From: Brevundimonas sp.
Lineage (GTDB): Bacteria; Pseudomonadota; Alphaproteobacteria; Caulobacterales; Caulobacteraceae
Direction: 5' to 3'
Length of the DNA: 6,866 nucleotides
Assembly (NCBI GenBank): GCA_022712235.1
Contig: JALAGW010000126.1
Coordinates: forward strand, 1 to 6,866
Every line of letters begins with the position of its first letter. Within the stretch, counting starts at the first letter, position 1. The notes under the pieces are model-generated. The model saw nothing but the letters and a program-made list of their open reading frames with translations. It had not been told where the DNA came from and did no database searches. Shown piece after piece: positions 1 through 6,850 of this stretch. A program made the translations under genes and the position numbers.

Positions 1-31
1 GGACATCACCCGACTGCGCATCGCCCGCTGA
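1..31 (+). CDS. Possible C-terminal end of an upstream gene (partial)
   Basis: One plus-strand frame reads DITRLRIAR and then a TGA at 29-31, followed 22 bases later by a strong terminator hairpin. The other two plus frames run open through the hairpin, so this stop is the most natural end for a gene entering from the left. Only nine residues are visible, so no product can be named. It could also be non-coding sequence. Confidence 0.3.
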   Translation, partial: DITRLRIAR

Positions 32-53
32 CGCGGGCGAGCGGACCAGCAAA

Positions 54-90
54 AAGGGCCGGCGGATCGCTCCGCCGGCCCTTCTTCCTT
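54..90. terminator. Bidirectional Rho-independent terminator
   Basis: A perfect 13-bp GC-rich stem (54-66 with 71-83) closes on the 4-nt loop TCGC. On the minus strand it is followed by five T residues (complement of 51-55) and ends the oxygenase gene 26 bases after its stop codon. On the plus strand it is followed by the pyrimidine run CTTCTTCCTT, which would also stop transcription arriving from the left edge. The convergent gene layout fits a shared terminator. Confidence 0.85.
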
Positions 91-109
91 GTGGCGATGC
101 GCCGATCCG

Positions 110-1105
110 TCAGATCAGGCGGATCTCCTTGAGGCGCTCCATCAGGAAGTCCTCGGCCAGGATGGTCTTGCCCGCATAGCGGTCGGGGTTTTCCGCGGTG
201 ATGGTCGAGGGCAGGGTCTCGATCGGGAAGTCCGGGTTGAAATGCAGGAAGAAGGGCGTCGAATAGCGGGCGAAGCCGCGACGCTCGGGGGCCGGGTTGA
301 CCACGCGGTGCGTCGTCGACGGCAGGACGTGGTTGGTCAGGCGCTGCAGCATGTCGCCGATATTGACCACGAGGGCGCCGGCGGGCGGGGCGATGTCCAG
401 CCACTCGCCATCGGCGTCCTTGAGCTGCAGACCGGCCTCTTCGGCGCCCAGCAGCAGGGTGATGACGTTGATGTCCTCATGGGCGCCCGCGCGCACGCCC
501 GGCGCGTCGGCGGGAACCGGCGGATAGTGCAGCATGCGCAGGACGCTGTTGCCCAGTTCGACCTTGTCCTCGAAATAGTCGTCGCCCAGCTTCATGTAGC
601 GGGCGATGGCCTTGAGGATCTTGCGACCCAGCTGATCTAGGGCGTCGAACATGCCGTAAAGGTGGCTCTGGAAGCCCTCGATCTCGGTCGGCCAGACGTT
701 GTCGCGCATGTATTTGCGATAGGGGTGGTCTTCCGGCAGCTCGCGGCCGACGTGCCAGAATTCCTTCAGGTCCACGGCGGCGGCGCCCTTGGCGGCTTCG
801 ACGCCGAAGGGGGTCAGACCGCGCGCGCCGCCGGTGCCGGGCTGGTGATACTGGCGTTTTACGTCTTCCGGCAGGGCGAAGAAGGCCTTGGCGTCGGCGA
901 TGGCGGCGTCGATCGTCGCCTGGTCCAGGCCGTGGTCGGCGATCACGGCGAAGCCGTAGCGCGAGAAGGAGGCGCCCAGGGCGTCGGTGAAGGCCTGGAA
1001 GTCGGCGTCATAGCCCTGCATCGACACGGGGACGATGGCGCGGGTCTTGGTCTTGTCCTCGGCGGAGGATGCAGCCAAGGCAGAAGGGGGCAGCGATGAG
1101 TTCAC
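110..1105 (-). CDS. 2-oxoglutarate/Fe(II)-dependent oxygenase, isopenicillin N synthase-like family
   Basis: This predicted soluble cytoplasmic enzyme has 331 aa, a normal length for the family. It should use Fe(II) and 2-oxoglutarate (or another co-substrate) to oxidise a small molecule; the substrate cannot be read from the sequence. The N-terminal non-haem dioxygenase segment spans about residues 23-140 (IVPVSM at 24-29, then YGFAVIADHGL at 50-60). The double-stranded beta-helix core spans about 185-290. It carries the iron-binding triad His209-x-Asp211 (AHED) and His266 (THRVV), and the co-substrate-binding Arg280-x-Ser282 (RYS). All key residues are present, so the enzyme should be active. 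The GTG start at 1105 is chosen because extending further upstream would only add sequence antisense to the divergent gene, and because the IVPV strand needs upstream residues that a later ATG would lose. An AGAGG lies 12 nt before it, which is rather far. No neighbour suggests a pathway. Confidence 0.9.
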   Translation of the reverse strand: MNSSLPPSALAASSAEDKTKTRAIVPVSMQGYDADFQAFTDALGASFSRYGFAVIADHGLDQATIDAAIADAKAFFALPEDVKRQYHQPGTGGARGLTPFGVEAAKGAAAVDLKEFWHVGRELPEDHPYRKYMRDNVWPTEIEGFQSHLYGMFDALDQLGRKILKAIARYMKLGDDYFEDKVELGNSVLRMLHYPPVPADAPGVRAGAHEDINVITLLLGAEEAGLQLKDADGEWLDIAPPAGALVVNIGDMLQRLTNHVLPSTTHRVVNPAPERRGFARYSTPFFLHFNPDFPIETLPSTITAENPDRYAGKTILAEDFLMERLKEIRLI

Positions 1106-1146
1106 GGGCGGTTCATGCCTCTGAATGGAAATATGGCGGCTTCCAT
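1102..1146 (-). other. Possible 14-codon leader ORF overlapping the oxygenase start
   Basis: On the minus strand an ATG at 1146 opens a short frame reading MEAAIFPFRGMNRP. Its TGA stop (1102-1104) overlaps the proposed GTG start of the oxygenase (1103-1105) as GTGA. That geometry would allow translational coupling and could compensate for the poorly spaced Shine-Dalgarno. No strong ribosome site precedes the leader ATG, so this may be chance. Confidence 0.2.
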
Positions 1147-1202
1147 ACGCCTTGCCGGAACAAATTGGCAGTCCGGCGCCCTTTCGGCCTTGCGCCCGCG
1201 CT

Positions 1203-1208
1203 TTGACA
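1203..1208 (+). promoter_or_regulatory. Candidate -35 element for the 69-aa gene
   Basis: TTGACA, a perfect sigma-70 type -35 hexamer, lies 50 bases before the start codon of the 69-aa gene, inside the divergent intergenic region 1106-1258. The hexamer 17 bases downstream (TGGTGT at 1226-1231) is a poor -10 match. The call therefore rests on the -35 alone. Confidence 0.3.
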
Positions 1209-1248
1209 CTCAAGCCTGGCTGCTGTGGTGTGAGGGTTTCATCAGGAC

Positions 1249-1253
1249 GGAGG
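1249..1253 (+). promoter_or_regulatory. Ribosome binding site of the 69-aa gene
   Basis: GGAGG lies five bases before the ATG at 1259. It decides the start: the longer reading frame beginning at 1115 has no such site and would overlap the divergent promoter region. Confidence 0.7.
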
Positions 1254-1258
1254 GCGAC

Positions 1259-1468
1259 ATGGACGCGCGATCTCAAGCCGGGCGCCCCGAGGGCGAGGGA
1301 GAGTGGATCCTGCTGCAGCAGCGGGCGGATCGCAGTTTCTGGCAGCAGACCCGATCGTTTGAGGGGCGATCCCTGACCGCCTTCGTCATTGTCCGTCCGC
1401 CGGAGCAACTGTTCTACGACACCTTCGATGAGGCGGAGGCCATGTTTGAGGCTATGGACGAGGATTGA
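1259..1468 (+). CDS. Small hypothetical protein, 69 aa
   Basis: I do not recognise this protein. It is short and acidic, with no signal peptide, membrane segment or cysteine motif. The central part (EWILLQQRADRSFWQQTR, about residues 17-34, followed by LTAFVIVRPPEQLFYDTF at about 40-57) looks like a compact fold with alternating strands. The C-terminus is strongly acidic and probably helical (EAEAMFEAMDED). The ATG at 1259 has an excellent GGAGG five bases upstream and a TTGACA further up, which support a real gene. It is transcribed away from the oxygenase and converges on the tRNA gene, separated from it by a terminator hairpin 16 bases after the stop. It could be a lineage-restricted small cytoplasmic protein. 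The gene call is fairly secure and the function unknown. Confidence 0.7.
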   Translation: MDARSQAGRPEGEGEWILLQQRADRSFWQQTRSFEGRSLTAFVIVRPPEQLFYDTFDEAEAMFEAMDED

Positions 1469-1484
1469 GACGGGCCGGACAGGA

Positions 1485-1516
1485 CAAAGGCCTCGCGGGG
1501 GTCCGCGAGGCCTTTG
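1485..1516. terminator. Bidirectional terminator between the 69-aa gene and the tRNA
   Basis: A perfect 14-bp stem (1485-1498 with 1503-1516) closes on the loop GGGT. The outer pairs are A/T-rich (CAAAGG with CCTTTG), so the stem itself supplies a short T run on each strand. It starts 2 bases after the tRNA 3' end on the minus strand and 16 bases after the 69-aa gene on the plus strand, so it can serve both. Confidence 0.8.
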
Positions 1517-1517
1517 A

Positions 1518-1593
<76 letters not shown>

Positions 1594-1643
1594 GAACCTT
1601 TCGGTCGGCCTCGCCGGAGATTGTGGTCCCCAGCGAGGGGTGG

Positions 1644-1705
1644 AAACTATGTCAGGCCTTTTGAGAGATCAAGCCGCTCTGACAACTTTTTTTCCGCTTA
1701 TTTTT
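1644..1705 (-). promoter_or_regulatory. Candidate tRNA-Ala promoter with A-tract UP element
   Basis: Reading on the minus strand towards the tRNA, two A-tracts (1701-1705 and 1687-1693, about 13 bp apart) are followed by TTGATC (1667-1672) as a -35. After a 17-bp spacer comes TAGTTT (1644-1649) as a weak -10; an overlapping CATAGT is the alternative with 15 bp. The A-tracts sit just upstream of the -35, where an UP element would lie, and they stand out in otherwise GC-rich DNA. No terminator hairpin separates the FYDLN gene from the tRNA, so read-through is also possible. Confidence 0.35.
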
Positions 1706-1718
1706 CCGACCCTTGGTA

Positions 1719-2183
1719 TCAGTCGTCGTCGCGCGACGGCTTGACGATCTCGTCGTCGAGGTTGTCGTCGTCCTCGTCTTCGATGAAGGGCACCGAGTCA
1801 TCGTCGTCGTCGCCCAGGGCGTCGTCGTCGTCGCCGTCCGAGGAGCCCATGCCGGCGTCGTCGCTGGGCTCGGCGTCGTCATCGTCGTCGGGCGTCAGGA
1901 TCGGCTCATGGCCTTCCTCGTCGATTTCAGGCGTCGAGGCTTCGGTGTCTTCTTCCTCGTCGTCGCCGTCGGCGGCCTTGTCGGCGACCTGATCCTCGGC
2001 CTCGTCATCGGCGGCGAAGCCGGGGCCCGTGCGGCCGCGAACGCGACGGTTGCGCAGGGCTTCTTCAAGCGGATCGAACTCGGTGTCGCACTTGGGGCAG
2101 TGCGCCGGACGACGGTTCAGGTCGTAGAATTTGGCCTGGCAGTTCGGGCAGACCTGCTTTTGGCCCAGTTCGGGTTTGGCCAC
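1719..2183 (-). CDS. FYDLN zinc-ribbon protein with acidic tail (TIGR02300-type)
   Basis: This 154-aa protein has two clear parts. Residues 1-35 form a zinc ribbon with Cys12-x2-Cys15 and Cys29-x2-Cys32 around the diagnostic FYDLN motif (19-23), preceded by the typical start AKPELG. A basic linker follows (RNRRVRGR, 44-51). From residue 59 to the end, 49 of 96 residues are Asp or Glu, with runs of four or five Asp at 99-103, 118-121 and 125-129. The family is known from alphaproteobacteria and has no firmly assigned function; a nucleic-acid- or protein-binding role is only a guess from the zinc ribbon. GTG at 2183 is chosen because the family starts at this AKPELG and GAAGG lies seven bases upstream. 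The gene is divergent from aroA and points towards the tRNA. Confidence 0.9.
   Translation of the reverse strand: MAKPELGQKQVCPNCQAKFYDLNRRPAHCPKCDTEFDPLEEALRNRRVRGRTGPGFAADDEAEDQVADKAADGDDEEEDTEASTPEIDEEGHEPILTPDDDDDAEPSDDAGMGSSDGDDDDALGDDDDDSVPFIEDEDDDNLDDEIVKPSRDDD
1730..1890. repeat. GTC/GAC trinucleotide-rich tract inside the FYDLN gene
   Basis: The plus strand shows clusters of CGTCGTCGTC-type repeats (for example near 1800-1835 and 1874-1888), which are the complement of runs of GAC and GAT codons for Asp. The repeat is interrupted and in frame, so it follows from the acidic tail. It could still slip during replication and change tail length by whole codons. Confidence 0.6.
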
Positions 2184-2311
2184 GGGATTACCTTCGCAGG
2201 AGTTGAATTTCGGAATTAGGCCGGCTCCCTTGCCACCCAAGGGGGCCGCTGTCAAAAGCCTTCTTGTCCGCTTAGCGCGGCCGTTCCTGAACAATCGGAG
2301 TTTTTGGCCAG
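2184..2311. promoter_or_regulatory. Divergent promoter region between the FYDLN gene and aroA
   Basis: This 128-bp spacer must hold the leaders, and probably the promoters, of both genes. On the minus strand a perfect TTGACA (complement of 2250-2255) is a candidate -35 for the FYDLN gene, though the -10 hexamer at 17 bp (CAAGGG) is poor. On the plus strand TTGTCC at 2264-2269 is a weak -35 candidate for aroA. The FYDLN ribosome site GAAGG is at 2191-2195. No riboswitch or attenuator is evident. Confidence 0.4.
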
Positions 2312-3628
2312 GTGACCGCCTCTTCGACCCTGACTGCGCGCCCTGTTTCCGCATCCCTGAAGGGGGCCGTGCGCGCGCCGGGCGACAAGTCCATGTCGCA
2401 CCGCTCGCTGATCTTCGGCGGCATGGCCGAGGGCGTGACCGAGATCGAGGGCCTGCTGGAGGGCGACGACATCCTGGCCACGGCGCGTGCGGTCGAGGCC
2501 CTTGGCGCGACCGTGGAGCGGCTGGGCGAGGGGCGCTGGCGCGTGACCGGGCAGGGCGGGTTCACGACCCCGACTTCGGTCATCGACTGCGGCAACGCCG
2601 GGACCGGGGTGCGCCTGCTGATGGGCGCGGCCGCCGGCTACGACCTTAGCGCGACCTTTGACGGCGACACCTCGCTGAGGAAGCGGCCGATGAAGCGCGT
2701 CACCGGGCCGCTGGCCGACATGGGCGCGCGTTTCGACTGGGACGCGGCCGAGGACCGCGTGCCCCTGACCCTGCACGGCGGAAGCCTGAGCGGCATTGAA
2801 TATGTGCAGACGGTCGCCTCGGCCCAGATCAAGTCGGCCATCCTGCTGGCCGGGCTGAACGCGGCGGGCGAGACTGTCGTGGTGGAGCCGGAGAAAAGCC
2901 GCGACCATACCGAGCGGATGCTGGGCGCCTTTGGCGCGACGGTGGACGTGACCGAGCAGGGCGAGGGCTGGCGCATTCGCCTGCAGGGCGGGCAGAAGCT
3001 GGCCGGAACGGCTGTGGCCGTGCCGGGCGATCCTTCCTCGGCGGCCTTCCCCCTGGCGGCGGCCCTGATCGTTCCGGGGGCTGAGGTCACGGTCGAAGGC
3101 GTCATGCTGAACCCGCAGCGCACCGGCCTGTTCGACACCTGGATCGAGATGGGGGCCGACCTGACCATCACAAATCGTCGCGTCAGCGGCGGCGAGGACG
3201 TGGGCGACGTCACCGCGCGCCATTCCGCGCTCAAGGGCGTGGTCGTGCCGGAAGACCGCGCCGCCTCGATGATCGACGAATACCCGATCCTGTCGGCGAC
3301 AGCCGCCTATGCCGAGGGCCGCACCATCATGCGCGGCATTGGCGAGATGCGGGTCAAGGAAAGCGACCGCATCGCCCTGATGGTCGCCGGCCTGAGCGCC
3401 TGCGGCGTGGTGGTGGAAGAAGAGGCCGAGGGCTTCATCGTCACCGGTGGTCCCGTGAAGGGCGGCGCGACCGTCGCCACCGCCCACGACCACCGCATCG
3501 CCATGAGCCATCTGATCCTCGGCCTGGCCGCCGAGCAGCCTGTCTCGGTGCTGGACCCGGAAATGATCGCCACCAGCTTCCCCGGCTTCGTCGAGATGAT
3601 GAACGGCCTGGGCGCGGACATCGGATGA
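2312..3628 (+). CDS. aroA: 3-phosphoshikimate 1-carboxyvinyltransferase (EPSP synthase), class II-like
   Basis: AroA joins phosphoenolpyruvate to shikimate-3-phosphate, the sixth step of the shikimate pathway to aromatic amino acids, in the cytoplasm. The protein is 438 aa, a full-length two-domain enzyme. Visible motifs are APGDKSMSHR (22-31, catalytic Lys26), GNAGTG (94-99), SAQIK (170-174), RDHTE (197-201), PEDRAASMIDEYP (313-325, catalytic Asp322), RVKESDR (347-353, Glu350 and Arg353) and HDHRIAMS (392-399, Arg395). The overall sequence follows the class II enzymes such as Agrobacterium CP4. However, position 97 is Gly, where CP4 has the Ala linked to glyphosate tolerance, and NPQR (267-270) replaces the class II pattern N-x-T-R. 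The GTG start at 2312 has CGGAG eleven bases upstream, a long spacing; no better in-frame start exists before the first conserved motif. Its TGA overlaps the next start as ATGA, so it is probably the first gene of an operon running into cmk. Confidence 0.97.
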   Translation: MTASSTLTARPVSASLKGAVRAPGDKSMSHRSLIFGGMAEGVTEIEGLLEGDDILATARAVEALGATVERLGEGRWRVTGQGGFTTPTSVIDCGNAGTGVRLLMGAAAGYDLSATFDGDTSLRKRPMKRVTGPLADMGARFDWDAAEDRVPLTLHGGSLSGIEYVQTVASAQIKSAILLAGLNAAGETVVVEPEKSRDHTERMLGAFGATVDVTEQGEGWRIRLQGGQKLAGTAVAVPGDPSSAAFPLAAALIVPGAEVTVEGVMLNPQRTGLFDTWIEMGADLTITNRRVSGGEDVGDVTARHSALKGVVVPEDRAASMIDEYPILSATAAYAEGRTIMRGIGEMRVKESDRIALMVAGLSACGVVVEEEAEGFIVTGGPVKGGATVATAHDHRIAMSHLILGLAAEQPVSVLDPEMIATSFPGFVEMMNGLGADIG

Positions 3629-3912
3629 GGGCGTCTGGATCGGCCGCCCGCATGCCTTGGCTGGGTCATGTCGTCGCGGCCGGTCTTTTCGGCGTCCTGC
3701 TGTGGATCGGCGGGCGTGAACTGATCGAGATCGTTCAGAGCGGCTGGTTGCCGGGCCGAAAGGGGCCGGGCCTGAGCGCCGGCGACCATCCGGTCGTCTT
3801 CTGGGCCATGATCGCCTTCATCGGCGCGGGCCTGGCGTGCTGCGCCGGCGTGGCGACGGTCTGCGCGTGGTCGGCTTTTCGTGCGATCTTCGGGCGGGAG
3901 CGGTCGCATTGA
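3625..3912 (+). CDS. Small two-helix membrane protein, 95 aa
   Basis: I do not recognise a named family. The protein has two hydrophobic segments at about residues 13-30 and 57-83, joined by a roughly 26-residue hydrophilic loop rich in Gly, Pro and basic residues, and a short basic C-terminus (FRAIFGRERSH). A DHPVVFW motif (54-60) introduces the second helix. There is no cleavable signal peptide, so it is most likely an inner-membrane protein with both ends on the same side. The ATG overlaps the aroA stop as ATGA, which implies translational coupling; an in-frame ATG at 3652 is an alternative start that would keep both helices. The next gene overlaps in the same way. Nothing in the sequence links it to aromatic or nucleotide metabolism. 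Confidence 0.75.
   Translation: MRASGSAARMPWLGHVVAAGLFGVLLWIGGRELIEIVQSGWLPGRKGPGLSAGDHPVVFWAMIAFIGAGLACCAGVATVCAWSAFRAIFGRERSH
3896..3900 (+). promoter_or_regulatory. Ribosome binding site supporting a TTG start
   Basis: GGGAG lies eight bases before the TTG at 3909, inside the end of the preceding gene. It favours TTG 3909 over the in-frame GTG at 3927, which has no purine-rich site at the right distance. Confidence 0.5.
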
Positions 3913-4223
3913 CGGGGCCCCGCGGCGTGAGCACGCCCGCATCCAGGCCCCTGCCGGCGCATGTCGTCTTCAGGGCGATCGGCGCCGGTCTGCTGGTGCT
4001 GTGTCTGAGCTTTCTGCTGTTCGCGCTCGGCTTTTTCGTCGAAGGCCTGTGGGACCTTTCGGACGGCCGCATGAACGGTCACGCGGCCCTGGACCTGTCG
4101 GAGGCCGTCGCTGTCGAGCGCTTCTGGCGTCGCGTCGGGATCATGCTGGGATCGAGCGCGGTTCTGCTGGTTTTCGCGCTCGGATGTTTCCGGATCGCTT
4201 GCGTCCTGAGGCCGAAGCCGTGA
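3909..4223 (+). CDS. Second small two-helix membrane protein, 104 aa
   Basis: This unrecognised protein has two strong hydrophobic segments at about residues 19-44 and 77-99 (numbered from the TTG start), separated by an acidic loop (DLSDGRMNGHAALDLSEAVAVE), with a basic C-terminus. An FW pair (72-73) sits just before the second helix, and an HVV (18-20) opens the first, both as in the preceding protein. This suggests the two may be diverged duplicates or partners. The chosen TTG start overlaps the preceding TGA as TTGA and has GGGAG eight bases upstream; GTG 3927 would shorten the N-terminus by six residues without touching the helices. It is followed by 43 bases and then cmk. Location in the inner membrane is inferred from hydrophobicity; function is unknown. 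Confidence 0.7.
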   Translation: MTGPRGVSTPASRPLPAHVVFRAIGAGLLVLCLSFLLFALGFFVEGLWDLSDGRMNGHAALDLSEAVAVERFWRRVGIMLGSSAVLLVFALGCFRIACVLRPKP

Positions 4224-4251
4224 GAAGCAACGGACACGCCCGGCGGGCCGT

Positions 4252-4257
4252 GAAGGA
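4252..4257 (+). promoter_or_regulatory. Ribosome binding site of cmk
   Basis: GAAGGA lies nine bases before TTG 4267. No ATG or GTG start is available between this site and the P-loop, so the site settles the unusual TTG start. Confidence 0.7.
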
Positions 4258-4266
4258 AATATCGAT

Positions 4267-4917
4267 TTGAACAAGCATCTTGTCATCGCCGTCGATGGCC
4301 CCGCCGCCTCGGGCAAGGGGACGATCGCGGCGCGTCTGGCGACGCACTACGGCCTGCCGCATCTGGACACCGGCCTGCTGTATCGCGCCGTCGGTCTGGC
4401 GGTGCTGGACGCAGGACAGGATCTGGGCGACGCGGCTGCGGCCGAGGCGGCGGCCCTGTCGCTGGACCTCGCCAGCCTGTCGAATAATCCGCGCCTGACC
4501 GAGCGTCATGCGGGCGAGGCGGCCAGCCGGGTCGCCAGCCATCCGGGCGTGCGCGCCGCCCTGCTGAAGCTGCAGCAGGACTTCGCCAGCCAACCTGGCG
4601 GGGCTGTTCTGGACGGTCGCGACATCGGCACGGTCATCGCCCCGGACGCGGTGGCCAAGCTCTATGTCACCGCCACTCCCGAGGTCCGCGCCGAGCGTCG
4701 CTGGAAGCAGCTGACGGCGCGGGGGCAGGACATCGCTTTTGCAGACATGCTGGAGGACATCCGCCGTCGCGACGAGCGGGACTCGGGCCGGGATTCCGCC
4801 CCCATGGTCCAGGCCGACGACGCGGTCTTGCTGGACACGACCGATCTGGGTATAGAAGCCGCCTTCGATGCGGCCCGCCGTATCGTCGAGGCGGCGCGCG
4901 TCCGGGCCGGGGTTTAG
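4267..4917 (+). CDS. cmk: Cytidylate kinase (CMP/dCMP kinase)
   Basis: Cmk transfers phosphate from ATP to CMP or dCMP, recycling the nucleotides released by RNA turnover and phospholipid synthesis; it acts in the cytoplasm. The 216-aa protein is close to the usual bacterial length. The P-loop GPAASGKGT is at 11-19 with Lys17. The substrate region follows (HLDTGLLYRAVG, 32-43), then DGRDIGTVI (116-124) and the arginine-rich lid (RRDERDSGRDSAPM, 167-180), then the C-terminal LLDTTDLGIEAA (188-199). All the nucleotide-binding motifs are intact. The start is TTG, supported by GAAGGA nine bases upstream. It lies downstream of aroA and the two membrane genes and upstream of rpsA; the aroA-cmk-rpsA order is common in proteobacteria. 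The 170-base gap to rpsA suggests rpsA is separately controlled. Confidence 0.96.
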   Translation: MNKHLVIAVDGPAASGKGTIAARLATHYGLPHLDTGLLYRAVGLAVLDAGQDLGDAAAAEAAALSLDLASLSNNPRLTERHAGEAASRVASHPGVRAALLKLQQDFASQPGGAVLDGRDIGTVIAPDAVAKLYVTATPEVRAERRWKQLTARGQDIAFADMLEDIRRRDERDSGRDSAPMVQADDAVLLDTTDLGIEAAFDAARRIVEAARVRAGV

Positions 4918-5087
4918 ACCTTGGCTGGACAAATCCAACGCTCCTGACCTCGGCTGCCGCGGGCGTACTGGCTTTATTTGTTTGCGCCTCTTGCGCCGGC
5001 CTCGCGTCCTGACGACCTGATTTTCCCTTTCCGACTTTATCCACCCGCGCGGGACCATTCGGTCGCGCGCCTCAACCCCAGAGCTAC
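4918..5087 (+). promoter_or_regulatory. rpsA leader region, probable S1 autoregulation site
   Basis: This 170-base gap separates cmk from rpsA and holds no gene. It contains T-rich and pyrimidine-rich stretches (about 4972-4983 and 5021-5042) and ends in a strong hairpin. The site before the rpsA ATG is only AGAG (5080-5083), a weak Shine-Dalgarno for such a highly expressed gene. Enterobacterial rpsA leaders likewise lack a strong Shine-Dalgarno, fold into hairpins with U-rich linkers, and are bound by S1 itself to shut down translation. The same control here is an inference. A promoter could also lie in this gap, but I cannot point to a convincing one. Confidence 0.5.
5047..5070 (+). promoter_or_regulatory. 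Hairpin just upstream of the rpsA start
   Basis: GCGCGGGACC pairs with GGTCGCGCGC over ten positions with a single G-G mismatch and closes on the loop ATTC. It ends 17 bases before the ATG and lacks a following T run, so it is not a terminator. It is placed to shape the ribosome-loading site of rpsA. Confidence 0.55.
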
Positions 5088-6791
<1,704 letters not shown>

Positions 6792-6818
6792 TCTTCCTCA
6801 TCGACCAGAACACGGGGC

Positions 6819-6850
6819 GGCTGGCGCGCTCCAGCCTCATTTTGTCTTGC
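6819..6850 (+). terminator. Probable rpsA terminator
   Basis: GGCTGG (6819-6824) pairs with CCAGCC (6831-6836) over a 6-base loop, followed by the T-rich stretch TCATTTTGTCTT. It begins 28 bases after the rpsA stop. The stem is shorter than those of the two left-hand terminators, so termination may be partial. The last bases of the window (GGAAAGAACC) are purine-rich and could be the ribosome site of a following gene, but no start codon is visible. Confidence 0.6.

Noticed and set aside
89..1099. Plus-strand open frames opposite the oxygenase (89-640 and 662-1099)
   Set aside because: They are antisense to a protein with all catalytic residues intact and lack start signals.
1115..1258. An N-terminal extension of the 69-aa gene back to ATG 1115
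   Set aside because: It has no ribosome site there, would cover the candidate TTGACA, and the composition of the extra 48 residues looks random.
1684..1706. T-rich run on the plus strand read as a terminator tail
   Set aside because: No stable GC hairpin precedes it on the plus strand, and the 69-aa gene already has its terminator near 1485-1516. It fits better as A-tracts upstream of the tRNA.
1713..2219. A plus-strand frame of very Val-rich protein opposite the FYDLN gene
   Set aside because: The Val/Arg/Gly composition is the complement of GAC/GAT repeats; there is no ribosome site or promoter for it.
2252..3511. A 419-codon open frame on the minus strand opposite aroA
   Set aside because: It is a shadow of GC-biased aroA, rich in His, Gly, Arg and Ala without motifs.
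5044..5053. CCCGCGCGGG palindrome as an operator
   Set aside because: It is nested inside the longer hairpin at 5047-5070 and is a common chance pattern in GC-rich DNA.
4141..5058. A 305-codon minus-strand frame opposite cmk
   Set aside because: It lies opposite the clear cytidylate kinase, has no recognisable motif, and runs across the rpsA leader.
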